A DNA stretch of 64,000 bases from Rhizobium lentis (GCF_017352135.1 NZ_CP071454.1:3063001-3127000), one strand, 5' to 3'. Shown: positions 1 through 9,940, counted from the first letter of the stretch. A program made the numbers and translations. Notes: a model not told the origin generated them from the letters alone.

Positions 1-1
1 C

Positions 2-979
2 GTGGCGCTCGCGAAAGGCGCACAAGACGCGCTTGCCCGCCAATTGGACTGCCAGGAGAATTTCGGCCCCCGTCGGCTCGATCAACTCGACAGTTGCCGG
101 TACGCCCGCATCGCCATTCGACAGTATCCACTGGTCTGGACGTACGCCGTATATCACCTCTTGGCCGTTACTCGCCCGCGTGCCTTGTGGAAGGGGAAGG
201 GCCGACCCGTCAGAGAGCCGCGCTGAGTTGGAAGAGAGATCGATTGTGGCTGGCAGCATGTTCATCGCCGGCGAGCCGATGAAGCCGGCGACGAAGATAT
301 TTGCCGGCCTGTCGTAAAGCTCTAGCGGCGCACCGATCTGTTCCACCTTGCCGTCGCGAAGCACTACGATGCGGTCCGCCATTGTCATGGCTTCAATCTG
401 GTCGTGCGTGACATACACGGAAGTCGCGCCGAGGCGCTGGTGAAGAGTTTTGATCTCCGAACGCATATCTACGCGCAACGCGGCGTCCAGGTTTGACAGC
501 GGCTCGTCGAAGAAGAACGCCTTTGGGCGGCGAACCATCGCGCGCCCCATGGCAACACGCTGCCGCTGGCCTCCGGAGAGCGCCTTCGGATATCGGTCGA
601 GATAGGGCGTAAGCCGCAACATCTCGGCAGCCTTGTCGACCTTGGCGTTGCGATCCGCAAGATTTTCGCCGCGCAATTTCAATGCGAAAGCCATGTTCTC
701 CCGAACGGTCATGTGCGGATAGAGCGCGTAGTTCTGGAACACCATCGCCACGTCACGATCCTTGGCGGCGATGTTATCGACGCGGTTTCCACCAAGCTTG
801 ATGGTGCCGCCGGTGATCTCCTCAAGGCCGGCAAGCGACCGCAGCAGCGTGGATTTGCCGCAACCGGAGGGACCGACCAGTACGACGAACTCACCGTCGG
901 CTATATCGAATGAGATGTTGCGCAGTGCGTGATAGGAGCCGTAATGCTTGTCGACCTGGTCGAGCTCGATCGTCGCCAT
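2..979 (-). CDS. Sugar/polyol ABC transporter ATP-binding protein (MalK/UgpC type), 3' end cut by window
   Basis: Cytoplasmic ATPase that powers import by the two permeases encoded upstream. The frame is open from an ATG at 979 to the left edge, so about 326 residues are visible and the C-terminus is missing. Visible motifs are Walker A GPSGCGKST (residues 36-44), Q-loop FQNYALYPHM (81-90), signature LSGGQRQR (from 134), Walker B FFFDEP and the switch histidine in VTHDQ. After the ATPase core comes an OB-fold-like regulatory region, as in the MalK/UgpC subfamily (usual length about 350-370 aa). It is the last visible gene of a minus-strand operon with the permeases, binding protein and two dehydrogenases. 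The family call is sure; the substrate is inferred from the operon. Confidence 0.93.
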   Translation of the reverse strand, partial: MATIELDQVDKHYGSYHALRNISFDIADGEFVVLVGPSGCGKSTLLRSLAGLEEITGGTIKLGGNRVDNIAAKDRDVAMVFQNYALYPHMTVRENMAFALKLRGENLADRNAKVDKAAEMLRLTPYLDRYPKALSGGQRQRVAMGRAMVRRPKAFFFDEPLSNLDAALRVDMRSEIKTLHQRLGATSVYVTHDQIEAMTMADRIVVLRDGKVEQIGAPLELYDRPANIFVAGFIGSPAMNMLPATIDLSSNSARLSDGSALPLPQGTRASNGQEVIYGVRPDQWILSNGDAGVPATVELIEPTGAEILLAVQLAGKRVLCAFRERH

Positions 980-1045
980 CTGTCAATCCTTAGTCAGTTG
1001 TGGCGGCATGGCCGCCGATCATTCGGGACGGGTTCACGGGCAGCT

Positions 1046-1816
1046 TCACCATGAGGTGTATCCTGCATCGGCAACGACGATGCTGCCGGTCATCAGGCTG
1101 GCGGCATCGGAGGCCAAGAACAGGACGACAGATGCAATTTCCTCGACTTCGCCCATGCGCTTCATCGGCGTCATGTCCATCCAGTCCTTGTCCCACCCGG
1201 TCCCCTCGACGGCGGTCTTCGTCATGTCCGTCGCGATATAGGTTGGCGCGACGGCGTTGACGCGGACGCCCCGCTCGGCCCATTCGGCTGCAAGCGACTT
1301 TGTCAGCATGTGGACGGCACCCTTCGAGGTGTTGTAGCCAGCTTGCGGCTGCGGCCGGTTCGCGATGATGCCGGACATCGAACCGATATTGACGATCGAG
1401 CCCTTGCCCGCCTTCAGCATCAGGTTTCCGAAAGCGCGATTGCTCCAGAACATGCCGTTGAGGTTCACGTTCAGGACTCGGAGCCAGTCCGCATCTGACA
1501 TCTCCTCCGCCGGGCTGTGCGACGCAATGCCGGCATTGGCGACCAGAATGTCCACGCGGCCAAGCCTGGTCGCGATCGCCGCCGCGACACGGTCGGTTTC
1601 GCTGGAATCGGTCACGTCCAGACGAATGAATTCGGCCTCTCGCCCCATCGCGGCGAGCTTCGAGACGGCCGACCGACCGAGCTCTTCATCAAGATCCGTC
1701 AGCACGACATGCGCGCCCGCTTCCGATAAGGCATCAGCGCAGGCATAGCCGATGTTGCGCGCCGCGCCGGTGACGACCGCCACTCTTCCACTGAGATCCA
1801 GCTTCCGCAGGTACAT
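1046..1816 (-). CDS. Short-chain dehydrogenase/reductase (SDR), probable polyol or sugar oxidoreductase
   Basis: A 256-aa NAD(P)-dependent classical SDR. It has the Rossmann glycine motif TGAARNIG at residues 16-23, an NAG motif, and the catalytic Ser plus YNTSK near residues 155-160. The start is the ATG at 1816: GGGAAG lies 4 nt upstream inside the end of the preceding gene, whose stop overlaps this region, so the two are probably translationally coupled. A TTG 12 bases further upstream is possible but less likely. Lying between the ATPase and the xylitol-type dehydrogenase genes, it probably oxidises the imported polyol or a derived sugar. The exact substrate cannot be read from sequence. 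Confidence 0.88.
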   Translation of the reverse strand: MYLRKLDLSGRVAVVTGAARNIGYACADALSEAGAHVVLTDLDEELGRSAVSKLAAMGREAEFIRLDVTDSSETDRVAAAIATRLGRVDILVANAGIASHSPAEEMSDADWLRVLNVNLNGMFWSNRAFGNLMLKAGKGSIVNIGSMSGIIANRPQPQAGYNTSKGAVHMLTKSLAAEWAERGVRVNAVAPTYIATDMTKTAVEGTGWDKDWMDMTPMKRMGEVEEIASVVLFLASDAASLMTGSIVVADAGYTSW

Positions 1817-1817
1817 G

Positions 1818-2858
1818 CTACTTCCCAAGCTCGATCTGGATCTTGACGGAGGACGGCTTCGGTCGCACGGCGTAATCGAACGCTTCGACAGAATCCTCGA
1901 AAGCGTAGGTATCGGTGATCAGCGCATCGACATTGATCTGGTTCGATCCCAATAGCGCGACGATGCGCGGGTAGACATGGGCGTAGCGGAACACGTGTTC
2001 GATGCGCAGTTCCTTGGTCTGGGCGATGACGACATCGAGCGGGACCGGCTTCAGGGGCATGCCGACGAGGACGATGGCGCCGCCGGGGCAAGCATGGTGC
2101 GCCGTGTCTGCGATCACTTCGGCCGCGCCGGAACATTCGAAGACGACATCGACGCCCCAGCCGTCGGTTTCGCGGGCTATGACACTCTTCAGGTCCTGCG
2201 AGCGTACGTTGACGGTCATGATGGCAGGGCCGAGCTTGCGCGCCACGGCAAGCTTTTCGTCGACAACGTCGGTAACGATAACTCTGGCGCAGCCAGCCGA
2301 CAGCGCCGCGATCGCTGTCACCATGCCGATCGGCCCGGCACCCGTGACCAGCGCGATCGCACCGGGCGTCAGCCTCGCCTTGGAGACTGCTTGAAAGCCT
2401 ACAGCCAACGGCTCGACCATAGCGCCAGCGGCGTAGGAGACGTTGTTCGGAAGCTTAAAGGTGAAGGCCGCCGGGTGGACCACGCTCGGTCTCAGTACGC
2501 CATGCACCGGCGGCGTCGCCCAGAAGCGCACCGCGGGATCGAGATTGTAGAGACCCAGTCGCGACGCGCGACTTTGAGGATCGGGAATGCCGGGCTCCAT
2601 GCAAACGCGGTCGCCGACTTTCAAGTTCTGCACCCTGCTGCCGACCTCTTCGATGATGCCGGCGGCTTCGTGGCCGAGGATCATCGGCTCGCGCACAACG
2701 AAAGGGCCGATCGCGCCGTGAGTGTAATAGTGAACGTCGGATCCGCAGACGCCAACGGTTTTGATGGCGATGCGCACGTCGGTGGGACCGAGCGCCTCCT
2801 TCGGGTCCAGGTCGCGAATGCGCAGTTCGTCTTTGCGTTCGAGGACGAGTGATCTCAT
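1818..2858 (-). CDS. Zinc-dependent medium-chain dehydrogenase, xylitol/sorbitol dehydrogenase type
   Basis: A 346-aa MDR enzyme of the polyol dehydrogenase branch (polyol plus NAD+ to ketose). Visible are the N-terminal zinc ligand region [10 protein letters not shown], the GHE motif in LGHEAAG, and the Rossmann motif GAGPIG. It most resembles NAD-dependent xylitol dehydrogenases (D-xylulose reductases) of Rhizobiales, which is family knowledge and not a measured match. The start is the ATG at 2858 (MRSLVLE), which places the fold correctly; the longer frame upstream lies in the neighbouring small gene. It is separated by 4 nt from the 67-aa membrane protein gene and is part of the same transcription unit. 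Confidence 0.88.
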   Translation of the reverse strand: MRSLVLERKDELRIRDLDPKEALGPTDVRIAIKTVGVCGSDVHYYTHGAIGPFVVREPMILGHEAAGIIEEVGSRVQNLKVGDRVCMEPGIPDPQSRASRLGLYNLDPAVRFWATPPVHGVLRPSVVHPAAFTFKLPNNVSYAAGAMVEPLAVGFQAVSKARLTPGAIALVTGAGPIGMVTAIAALSAGCARVIVTDVVDEKLAVARKLGPAIMTVNVRSQDLKSVIARETDGWGVDVVFECSGAAEVIADTAHHACPGGAIVLVGMPLKPVPLDVVIAQTKELRIEHVFRYAHVYPRIVALLGSNQINVDALITDTYAFEDSVEAFDYAVRPKPSSVKIQIELGK

Positions 2859-2862
2859 GTCT

Positions 2863-3066
2863 TCAGCCCTTTCGGATAATGAACACGGCCAGCGCCAGGC
2901 AGAGCACCGTCGCCACCCATAGGGGCAACACGCCCTCAAGGAAGCGCATCCATAGAAGATGCACCAGGATCAGGATCACGACGGAGATGAAGCCCCTGTC
3001 GAAGCCGTTGGTTCGGATAGGCAGGAACCCGTCGCGTTGGGTTTTCTGGGGTTGAACGCCAGCCAT
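2863..3066 (-). CDS. Small two-helix membrane protein in ABC transporter operon
   Basis: A 67-aa protein of unknown function. After a polar N-terminus of about 24 residues there are two hydrophobic segments, roughly residues 26-43 and 46-64, ending in a basic tail (IIRKG). It lies tightly between the inner permease gene (4-nt gap) and the dehydrogenase gene (4-nt gap), which argues it is a real co-translated gene. Small membrane proteins in comparable positions occur in other rhizobial polyol transporter operons, but I cannot assign a family. It might stabilise or regulate the permease pair, which is inference from position only. Confidence 0.75.
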   Translation of the reverse strand: MAGVQPQKTQRDGFLPIRTNGFDRGFISVVILILVHLLWMRFLEGVLPLWVATVLCLALAVFIIRKG

Positions 3067-3070
3067 CTTC

Positions 3071-3904
3071 TTACCCTTTCAACGCGCCGAACGTGAGGCC
3101 GGTCACGATGTGTTTCTGGACGAAGCCGAGCACGATGAGGGCCGGGAGCGTGGTCAGGAACGCCATCGCCGCCATCTCGCCCCAGTTCGTTCCGGTGACC
3201 GAGACATATTCGGCGAGCGCTGTCGTCACCGTCCTGGCGTCAGCCGATGACGTTAGCGTCGCTGCGAACAGGTACTCGTTCCAGGCGAAAATCCAGGTCA
3301 GGATGAAGGTGACGGCCAGCCCCGGCCGCGCCAGCGGCAGGATCACGTTGGACAGCACCTGGCCGGTCGTCGCACCATCGACCCGCGCCGCTTCGTCAAG
3401 CTCCAGCGGAATCCCGTCGAGCATGCCCTTCAAGAGCCAGACGGCGAAGGGCAGATTGAAGACGCAATAGAGCAGGATCAGGCCAATCTTCGTGTCGAAC
3501 AGCATGAAATCGCCGAACACGAACCACTTGGTGAACAGCAGGAAGAGCGGCAGCAGAAACACGGCTGGCGGCGCCATGCGGTTGGTGATCAGCCAGAAAA
3601 ACACGTTGTCACCGCCGCCGATTTTGTAACGCGACAGCCCGAACGCCGCGAGCAGGCCGAGCGCGCACACCAGCGCTGCGTTCGATGTCGCCACGATCAG
3701 CGAATTCCAGAGATACTGCAGGAAGGTCGAGCTGTTCAGCACCGCCAGGAAATTGTTCCAGTAAAGATCGTCGATGAGGAACGACTTCGAATAAAGCTTC
3801 ACGCGGGGGCGCATGGAAACTACCAGCATCCACCAGACCGGAAGCAGTGTCAGAATCGTCAGACATATCCAAAGGACGAAGGAGGCTATACCGGAGCGTC
3901 TCAT
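3071..3904 (-). CDS. Sugar/polyol ABC transporter permease (MalG type)
   Basis: A 277-aa inner-membrane permease with about six hydrophobic segments and the EAA loop ([20 protein letters not shown], about residues 170-190) that docks on the ATPase. Family MalG/binding-protein-dependent transport inner membrane component. Its start codon overlaps the end of the MalF-type permease gene by 4 bases (ATGA type), the usual translational coupling of such pairs. It forms the translocation channel with the upstream permease. The substrate is likely a polyol, given the dehydrogenase neighbours. Confidence 0.94.
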   Translation of the reverse strand: MRRSGIASFVLWICLTILTLLPVWWMLVVSMRPRVKLYSKSFLIDDLYWNNFLAVLNSSTFLQYLWNSLIVATSNAALVCALGLLAAFGLSRYKIGGGDNVFFWLITNRMAPPAVFLLPLFLLFTKWFVFGDFMLFDTKIGLILLYCVFNLPFAVWLLKGMLDGIPLELDEAARVDGATTGQVLSNVILPLARPGLAVTFILTWIFAWNEYLFAATLTSSADARTVTTALAEYVSVTGTNWGEMAAMAFLTTLPALIVLGFVQKHIVTGLTFGALKG

Positions 3905-4779
3905 TGTGCGCCTCCCTTGCGGCCGGTCATGGCGACGAACAGCAGCCAGCTCAGAACGATCGTGACGTAAAGCGTCAGCAGCGACATGGCCGCACCGTAG
4001 CCGTAATCGGTCTTCGGAAAGACGTTGATCCAGATATGAAGGCCGATGAACCGGGTCGCCTCAGCCGGACCACCCTTGGTCAGCATCCAGATTTCGTCGA
4101 CCGAGCGCAATGCGTCCATCAGCCGGATGAAGACGGTTGTCAGCAACACCGGCTTCAACATCGGAACGATCACGTACCAGAAAATCTGCAGCTTGTTGCC
4201 GCCGTCGATCTGCGCCTGTTCGAGCGGTTCTTTCGGCAAGGCGGTCAGTCCCGCCATGAGCGACAGCGTGACGAACGGCGTCCAATGCCACAGGTCCATG
4301 ATGATCGCCGTGGCGAAGGCGTGATAGGCATTGGTCGAGATGTTGTAGTCGATGCCGAACCACAGTTTCAGGTAATAGGGCACGATGCCGAAGCCCGGAA
4401 CGCAAAGCAGCCGCCAGGTAGCGCCGACTGCAATGGGCGCGACAACGATCGGCAGTGTGTGGATCGTGCGAAAGAACTGCCGGCCCCACAGGCGGTCTGC
4501 CATCAGCGCGCGGGCCAGGACGTAGCCTAGCAACAGTTCGCTCACAACGACGAAGAATGCGAAGACCAGCGTGCGCGCAAGCGAGTTCAGGAATGTCGTG
4601 TCAAAAACGAGGCTGCGATAATTCTGGAGGCCTGCCCAGCGCAGGGTGGGGTCGACTGCGTTGGTGTTCCAGTCGAAGAAGCCGACATAGAGAATGTAGA
4701 TGAAGGGAACGAACCCGACAACGAAGAGGATTAGCGTGGCTGGTGTTAGAAACAGCCATCCGATGTTGGATTGTCTCAT
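3901..4779 (-). CDS. Sugar/polyol ABC transporter permease (MalF type)
   Basis: A 292-aa inner-membrane permease. The N-terminal helix starts at about residue 8 ([19 protein letters not shown]), and the EAA-like loop is seen in [17 protein letters not shown]. It lies 135 nt downstream of the binding-protein gene and overlaps the next permease gene by 4 nt. The length and topology match MalF-type subunits of CUT1 sugar transporters without the large periplasmic loop of E. coli MalF. Confidence 0.94.
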   Translation of the reverse strand: MRQSNIGWLFLTPATLILFVVGFVPFIYILYVGFFDWNTNAVDPTLRWAGLQNYRSLVFDTTFLNSLARTLVFAFFVVVSELLLGYVLARALMADRLWGRQFFRTIHTLPIVVAPIAVGATWRLLCVPGFGIVPYYLKLWFGIDYNISTNAYHAFATAIIMDLWHWTPFVTLSLMAGLTALPKEPLEQAQIDGGNKLQIFWYVIVPMLKPVLLTTVFIRLMDALRSVDEIWMLTKGGPAEATRFIGLHIWINVFPKTDYGYGAAMSLLTLYVTIVLSWLLFVAMTGRKGGAQ

Positions 4780-4914
4780 CCTGCGCTCCGTCAGATCGTC
4801 CTTGACACTTATTCGCCTGACTACCAGCGTCGCGGGCGGGCCCGCAAACCGCAGTCAGGAAAGGGGCGGCCACCTTGCTGAAGGCGACCGCCAACCGCTT
4901 GGGAGGTGCGGTCT

Positions 4915-6345
4915 TTACTTGCGGTAGCCGAGCTTGACGAGTTCAGCTTCGGCTGCGGTGGCGGCCTGGTCCAGCGCATCGTCCGGCTTGATCTCACCCA
5001 CGATCGCTTTGTAGATGAACGGCGCGACTACCTGCAGAACCTGCGCGTGGAACGGGAACGGCGGAGCTCCGGCGAACAGCTTTCCGTCCTCACGCATCAG
5101 CGTGTAGTAGCCGTTCATCTTCTTGTCCTGATCGACGATCTTGGGATCGTCGTAGGTCGAGTTCATGACGATGCGGGAGCCGGCCAACGCCCAGTCGGTC
5201 TGCACTGAAGCCTGACCGATATACTGCAGGAATAGCAGCGACGCGTCCTTGTTCTTGGACGAATGCGGGATGCCGAACGCGCCACCATCGTAATAGCCGA
5301 TATATCCCTTGCCGGATTCGGCTGCTTCCATGACACCCGCCTCGACCGGAGGCAATGCCACTCCCACCTTGCCGACGACCGTCGATTTGCTTTCGTCGGT
5401 AGCGATCCAGGCAGCGTTTTCACCGTAGACGAGGCCTTGGGCTGCGCGGCCGGCGGCAAATGTCCCCGCAACCTCGTCCCAAGTGGACGACGTCGATTCC
5501 GGCGGCGCGTATTTCAGCAGGCCGATCCAGTAGTTGAGCGCCTTCTTCGCGGCGGCGGAGTTCATCTGGCCGCCGTTGGCTTCGGTGGCCGCGAAGGTCG
5601 TGCCATCGATGCCCCAGTTGTACACGCCAAAGGTCGGCGCGACCGACTCGAAGAATTCGTAGAAGGCGGCGGGGTGGCTCGACGAGGCCTGTACGGTGGT
5701 TCCCCAGAGTTCCTTGTCTGCGCCGTATTCGGTGAAGAACTTGGCGATCTGGGTATACTCGTCATGCGTCGTCGCGGGCTTCAGATCCGCACCGGTGGAA
5801 TCCTTGTAGGCTTTCTGGATTGCCGGATCATCGAAAAGATCCTTGCGGTAGAGGTAAGGCTTGATAAAGGCTTCCATGGGGACGCCCATGACATTGCCCG
5901 ACTTCGGATCCTTGAAATAGTTCAGGAAAGTGGTGAAATTCTCCGGCTTGAAGTCCGGCGAAGCGATCTTCGCATTATCGGCGAGCGACTTGGTGATATC
6001 GACCAGGAAGTTGCGGGCCAGATACGTGTAGACGATGTCCTGCTCGATATAGACGAAGTCATAGATGCCGGTATTGGCCTCCATGTCCTTGATCGCCTTG
6101 TCGTACATCTGGTCCCAGGATGTGGCCTCGAATTCGACCTTGATGCCGGTCTCTTCGGTGAACTTCGGGCCGAGCACCTGCTCGACATATTTCGACGCTG
6201 GGGTCGATTCCGAGATGCCCCGGATGGTCGCGCCCTGATAGGGCTGGGCGGCAGTCTTCCACCAGGAATCCTGAGCAAGAGCGGTCGAGCTCCAAAGGCC
6301 AAGCGAAATGAAGCCGACGCCCACGGCTTTGACGAAACTGTTCAT
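4915..6345 (-). CDS. Extracellular sugar/polyol-binding protein (SBP family 1)
   Basis: A 476-aa periplasmic solute-binding protein. The start is the ATG at 6345 with a textbook GGAGGA seven bases upstream; a longer open frame reaching back to 6528 runs through the promoter region and is not used. It has a Sec signal peptide of about 24 residues (cleavage after STALA) followed by the mature lobe with [14 protein letters not shown]. It is the first gene of the minus-strand transporter operon, as is usual because it is needed in excess. It is divergent from the AraC regulator, which probably controls it. The substrate is unknown, probably a polyol. Confidence 0.93.
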   Translation of the reverse strand: MNSFVKAVGVGFISLGLWSSTALAQDSWWKTAAQPYQGATIRGISESTPASKYVEQVLGPKFTEETGIKVEFEATSWDQMYDKAIKDMEANTGIYDFVYIEQDIVYTYLARNFLVDITKSLADNAKIASPDFKPENFTTFLNYFKDPKSGNVMGVPMEAFIKPYLYRKDLFDDPAIQKAYKDSTGADLKPATTHDEYTQIAKFFTEYGADKELWGTTVQASSSHPAAFYEFFESVAPTFGVYNWGIDGTTFAATEANGGQMNSAAAKKALNYWIGLLKYAPPESTSSTWDEVAGTFAAGRAAQGLVYGENAAWIATDESKSTVVGKVGVALPPVEAGVMEAAESGKGYIGYYDGGAFGIPHSSKNKDASLLFLQYIGQASVQTDWALAGSRIVMNSTYDDPKIVDQDKKMNGYYTLMREDGKLFAGAPPFPFHAQVLQVVAPFIYKAIVGEIKPDDALDQAATAAEAELVKLGYRK

Positions 6346-6520
6346 TGTTCTCCTCCATTTGGATCGCAAAATCGGTCCGGTTGTGCGTCTAAACTCTCCT
6401 CCAAGACACTCAACGGAGCTCAATAGTTGTAGAAAGAACGGGTGGACACAAGCGCGGCCGTTGCGCGATACTGATACTCTCATGCGCGAATTACCGAATT
6501 TATTCATGAATTCTTGTGTG

Positions 6521-6555
6521 CGTTGCACAATCTAATATTGATTGTCAGCGCAACG
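6521..6555. promoter_or_regulatory. Inverted repeat in the divergent promoter between transporter operon and araC gene
   Basis: The 232-bp intergenic region 6346-6577 is AT-richer than its surroundings and must hold both divergent promoters. In it, ACAATC (6527-6532) and GATTGT (6540-6545) form an inverted repeat around TAATATT, nested in a second one, CGTTGC (6521-6526) and GCAACG (6550-6555), with a 4-nt asymmetry. This is a plausible operator for the adjacent AraC regulator or for a global regulator. No function is demonstrated by the sequence. Confidence 0.5.
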
Positions 6556-6577
6556 AGCATGTGGGAGGCACGGGAGG

Positions 6578-7525
6578 ATGTCCGCAATGTCAGCTATTTC
6601 GCCGACGGTCGCGAGATTTGAATATGTCTTGACCGGCGCGGACGAGTCGTTCCTCTGGCGCCGCGACGACTATCCGTGGGAACGCAACGTCTGGAATTTC
6701 CACCCCGAGGTGGAGATCCACTATATTCCCAACGCCAGCGGCGTCCTACTTGCAGGCGATCATGTCGGCGCGTTCACCCCGGGCCATATCTCCGTCATCG
6801 GCAGCAACCTGCCGCACGACTGGGTGACGCCGCTCGGGCCGGATGAGCGCATTCCAGGACGTGACATCGTCATCCAGTTTCTGCCGGCCAAGCTGGAGCA
6901 GGCTTCGGCCTTCCTGCCGGAACTGGCGGGGTTGCGTGACTTTTTCGCCCGCGCAAAGCGGGGGCTCTCCTTCAAGGGCCGGGCGCGGGAACAGGCGGAG
7001 GCGCTGATACTCGACATGGAGTTCCAGTCAGGCTCGGTGCGGCTTTCGACCTTCCTGTCATTGCTCTCGCTGCTGCGGGACACCGACGAGTTCGATGCGC
7101 TGTCTTCAGAGGCTTATGTGCCGGACCTGAGCTATGGTTCGCTGGAAGCCCTGCAACAGGTCTTCGCGTATCTCTTCGCCAATTTGTCGGAGGATATCCG
7201 GTTGCCTGATATGGCTCGCATGGTCGGCATGAGCGACAGCGCTTTTTCGCGATTCTTCAAGAAAAACAGCGGCCACAGCTTCACCGACCACGTCAACAAG
7301 CTTCGTATCTGGAAGGCGGGTCAGCTATTGACCGATACCTCTATGCCGATAACGGACATCTGCTTCGAGGTGGGCTATCGCAATCTGTCAAATTTCAACC
7401 GGGTGTTTCTCCGTCACCACAACTTAACACCGTCAAAATACCGGAAACTGTCCACCAACCGCAGAACCGTTCCGTTACCTCAGGCAGTGACAGATCATAT
7501 GCCTGTGCAGTCAGTTCAGCGATGA
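6578..7525 (+). CDS. AraC-family transcriptional regulator
   Basis: A 315-aa regulator with an N-terminal cupin-like sensor domain (HPEVEIHYIPNASG, about residues 35-50) and a C-terminal double helix-turn-helix of AraC/XylS type (about 205-300; DMARMVGMSDSAFSRFFKK and the second helix with DICFEVGYRNLSNFNRVF). The N-terminus carries two SD-ATG pairs in frame: GGGAGG at 6563-6568 serves the ATG at 6578, and GGGAGG at 6572-6577 serves the ATG at 6587. Either may be used. It is divergent from the polyol transporter operon and is its likely activator. Confidence 0.92.
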   Translation: MSAMSAISPTVARFEYVLTGADESFLWRRDDYPWERNVWNFHPEVEIHYIPNASGVLLAGDHVGAFTPGHISVIGSNLPHDWVTPLGPDERIPGRDIVIQFLPAKLEQASAFLPELAGLRDFFARAKRGLSFKGRAREQAEALILDMEFQSGSVRLSTFLSLLSLLRDTDEFDALSSEAYVPDLSYGSLEALQQVFAYLFANLSEDIRLPDMARMVGMSDSAFSRFFKKNSGHSFTDHVNKLRIWKAGQLLTDTSMPITDICFEVGYRNLSNFNRVFLRHHNLTPSKYRKLSTNRRTVPLPQAVTDHMPVQSVQR

Positions 7526-7536
7526 GGCGATGATAC

Positions 7537-8643
7537 TCAAAGAGGAGGGAGGATGTATTCTCTCCTTGCGACTTCATTGTGCCCAGACTCGGACGATCCC
7601 GATGAAAACCGCGTAATCACGCTGATCCCCGTCGTCTCCGCCTTGTCGAGGGCTATCAGCGCCGGCACGGCCTCCTCGAGGCTGACGCGTCGTCCGATCA
7701 GTTTCTGCGGCGCGATCTTGCCGGCCGAAAGCATCGACAGCATCGCGTCGTAACGCCAGGCCTGCATGCCGTGACTGCCATAGATTTCGAGTTCCTGACT
7801 GATCACCTGCGCCATCGGGATTTGCGGCGTGGCATATTCACCGAGCATCAGCCCCACCTGCACGTGCCGGCCGCGCCGGCGCAAATTCTTGATCGAGTTG
7901 AAGCAGGTGAGGGGATGGCCGAGAGCGTCGATCGAGACATGCGCGCCGCCCTTGGTGATCTCGCGCACCGCCTCCGCCACGTCGGCGACATCGGACGCAT
8001 TGACCGTCGCCACCGCGCCGCATTCGCGCGCAAAGGCGAGTTTCTCTTCCGATATGTCGATGCCGATCGCATTGGCGCCGAGCGCGGTGGCGATCATAAT
8101 GGCCGACAGGCCGACGCCGCCGCAGCCATGCACGGCGATCCATTCGCCGGGCCCGGTGCGTGCATGGTCGGCGACGGCGCGGAACGATGTGGCGAAGCGG
8201 CAGCCGAGGCTGGCCGCGGTCGCATCCTCGATCGTATCGGGAAGGTGCACCAGATTGGTGTCGGCATAATCGATCGCCACATATTCGGCGAAGGACCCCC
8301 AATGGGTGAAGCCCGGCTGGAACTGGTTCGGGCAGACTTGCTGGTTGCCGGAATGGCACACGGCGCAATGGCCGCAGCCGGAAACGAATGGCACGGTCAC
8401 CCGGTCGCCGACCTTGAAGCGCATGACGCCGCGGCCGGTGGCGACGACACGCCCGGCAAGCTCGTGTCCCGGCACATGCGGCAGGCGGATATCGGGATCG
8501 TGGCCCATCCAGCCGTGCCAGTCGCTGCGGCAGAGACCGCTCGCGCCGACCGCAATGACGACGCCGTCCTCGGTGGGCGTCGGATCGGGCAGGGTGCGGA
8601 TTTCCGGCGCCTGTTCGAAGGCTTCGTAGAACATGGCTTTCAT
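7537..8643 (-). CDS. Zinc-dependent alcohol dehydrogenase family protein
   Basis: A 368-aa MDR enzyme. The catalytic zinc region is GASGLCRSDWHGW (about residues 31-43) with GHE in VPGHELAG. The structural zinc lobe is the CGHCAVCHSGNQQVC cluster (about 93-107), and the nucleotide motif is GCGGVGLSA. The start is the ATG at 8643 with AGGAAG upstream; a longer frame from 8679 lacks a better ribosome site. Its 3' end converges with the araC gene (11-nt gap). The substrate is not predictable; family members reduce or oxidise simple alcohols and aldehydes. The last 20 or so residues after VITRF look like a non-conserved tail. Confidence 0.9.
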   Translation of the reverse strand: MKAMFYEAFEQAPEIRTLPDPTPTEDGVVIAVGASGLCRSDWHGWMGHDPDIRLPHVPGHELAGRVVATGRGVMRFKVGDRVTVPFVSGCGHCAVCHSGNQQVCPNQFQPGFTHWGSFAEYVAIDYADTNLVHLPDTIEDATAASLGCRFATSFRAVADHARTGPGEWIAVHGCGGVGLSAIMIATALGANAIGIDISEEKLAFARECGAVATVNASDVADVAEAVREITKGGAHVSIDALGHPLTCFNSIKNLRRRGRHVQVGLMLGEYATPQIPMAQVISQELEIYGSHGMQAWRYDAMLSMLSAGKIAPQKLIGRRVSLEEAVPALIALDKAETTGISVITRFSSGSSESGHNEVARREYILPPL

Positions 8644-8883
8644 CGACGTCTTCCTTGCTATCCCGCAGGGTCCCATCATCGCATGCGGCTGCCGGCCGAT
8701 CCAACATTCATTCCATCATTTTTGCTGATGCACCCATCGCCAGGGCCCGCTGGCTGCGCACGAATATTGCGGGCTGGCCCCATTCGCCGGCATTTTCTTG
8801 CTTCCGTGTTTTCGCGCGGGATTTGTCCTTGACCGCGCTTGCCGCGGAGGCTTTTGCTTTGCCGGCTTGACAGGGAGGGCAGC

Positions 8884-9771
8884 ATGGCCGTCGATACATC
8901 ACCGCGTTCAACCACCTGGACTCATGTCGACGGGGAATGGCTCCCCGGCAATCCGCCGCTGATCGGGCCGACCTCGCACGCCATGTGGCTCGGCTCCTCG
9001 GTCTTCGATGGCGCCCGCTGGTTCGACGGCATCGCGCCTGATCTCGACCTTCATTGCCAGCGCGTCAACCGTTCCGCCCTCGCCATGGGCCTGAAGCCGG
9101 TGAAATCGGCCGAGGAAATCGCCGCACTGGCCTGGGAGGGGATTGCGAAATTCGACGGCGCCACGGCGATCTATATCAAGCCGATGTATTGGGGCGAACA
9201 TGGTTCGCCCGGCAGCGTCGTCTCCGTCGATGCCGAATCGACCCGCTTCGCGCTCTGCCTGTTCGAGGCGCCGATGGGCGCCCATGGCGGCACCAGCCTC
9301 ACCGTTTCCCCCTATCGCCGTCCCTCGCCGGAAACGGCGATGACCGAGGCCAAGACCGGCTCGCTCTATCCGAACAGCGGCCGCATGATCGCCGAGGCCC
9401 GCAGCCGCGGCTTCGACAATGCGCTGGTGCGCGACCTCAATGGCAATGTCGTCGAAACCGCCTCCTCGAACGTCTTCCTGGTGCGCGACGGCGTGGTGAT
9501 GACCCCGGCCGCCAACCGAACCTTCCTCGCCGGCATCACCCGCGCCCGCGTCATCGGCCTCCTGCGCAAAGCCGGTTTCGATGTCGTCGAAGCCACGCTC
9601 TCGGTCGAGGATTTCCTTGCCGCCGACGAGATATTTACCACGGGCAACTACTCCAAAGTCGTCGGCGTCACCCGGCTCGACGACCGCAATTTCCAGGAAG
9701 GCCCCGTCACCCGCAAGGCGCTGGAGCTCTACATGAACTGGGCCCACGGCAAAAGCGAGAGTGAGGAGTGA
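8884..9771 (+). CDS. Branched-chain amino acid aminotransferase-like PLP enzyme
   Basis: A 295-aa fold-type IV PLP aminotransferase (IlvE/D-amino acid transaminase/ADC lyase superfamily). The Schiff-base lysine lies in the segment around AKTGSLYPNSGRM, and the cofactor-binding glutamate and serines in VVETASSNVFLV fit the family. The start is the ATG at 8884 behind GGGAGG. The length matches IlvE-like proteins lacking extensions. It probably transfers amino groups to branched-chain 2-oxo acids, but D-amino acid transaminase specificity cannot be excluded. It is divergent from the alcohol dehydrogenase and followed by palindromic repeats. Confidence 0.88.
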   Translation: MAVDTSPRSTTWTHVDGEWLPGNPPLIGPTSHAMWLGSSVFDGARWFDGIAPDLDLHCQRVNRSALAMGLKPVKSAEEIAALAWEGIAKFDGATAIYIKPMYWGEHGSPGSVVSVDAESTRFALCLFEAPMGAHGGTSLTVSPYRRPSPETAMTEAKTGSLYPNSGRMIAEARSRGFDNALVRDLNGNVVETASSNVFLVRDGVVMTPAANRTFLAGITRARVIGLLRKAGFDVVEATLSVEDFLAADEIFTTGNYSKVVGVTRLDDRNFQEGPVTRKALELYMNWAHGKSESEE

Positions 9772-9780
9772 GGAGAGTTC

Positions 9781-9940
9781 TCGCGAAGCGAGAGCAATCG
9801 ATCCAGTGAATCGATTGCAACGACGAACGCCCGGAGCACAAGCGCAGGGCTGGAGAGGTCTCGCGAAGCGAGAGCAATCGATCCGGTGAATCGATTGCAA
9901 CTGCGAACGCCCGGAGCGCAAGCGCAGGGCTGGAGAGGTT
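9781..9940. repeat. Two tandem 80-bp palindromic repeats
   Basis: Copies at 9781-9860 and 9861-9940 are nearly identical, differing at only a handful of positions. Each contains two hairpins: TCTCGC-GAA-GCGAGA (its first bases lie just before the unit) and CAATCGAT...ATCGATTG around a 7-nt spacer. A degenerate third start follows (the GGCTCGGCC-type hairpin at 9941-9960). The array begins 9 bp after the aminotransferase stop codon, so it may act as a transcript end or mRNA-stabilising element. I do not recognise it as one of the named rhizobial repeats, though it has the same style. Confidence 0.85.

Noticed and set aside
5263..6426. Long plus-strand frame opposite the binding-protein gene
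   Set aside because: Shadow of a high-GC coding sequence. The minus strand has a full SBP with signal peptide and SD.
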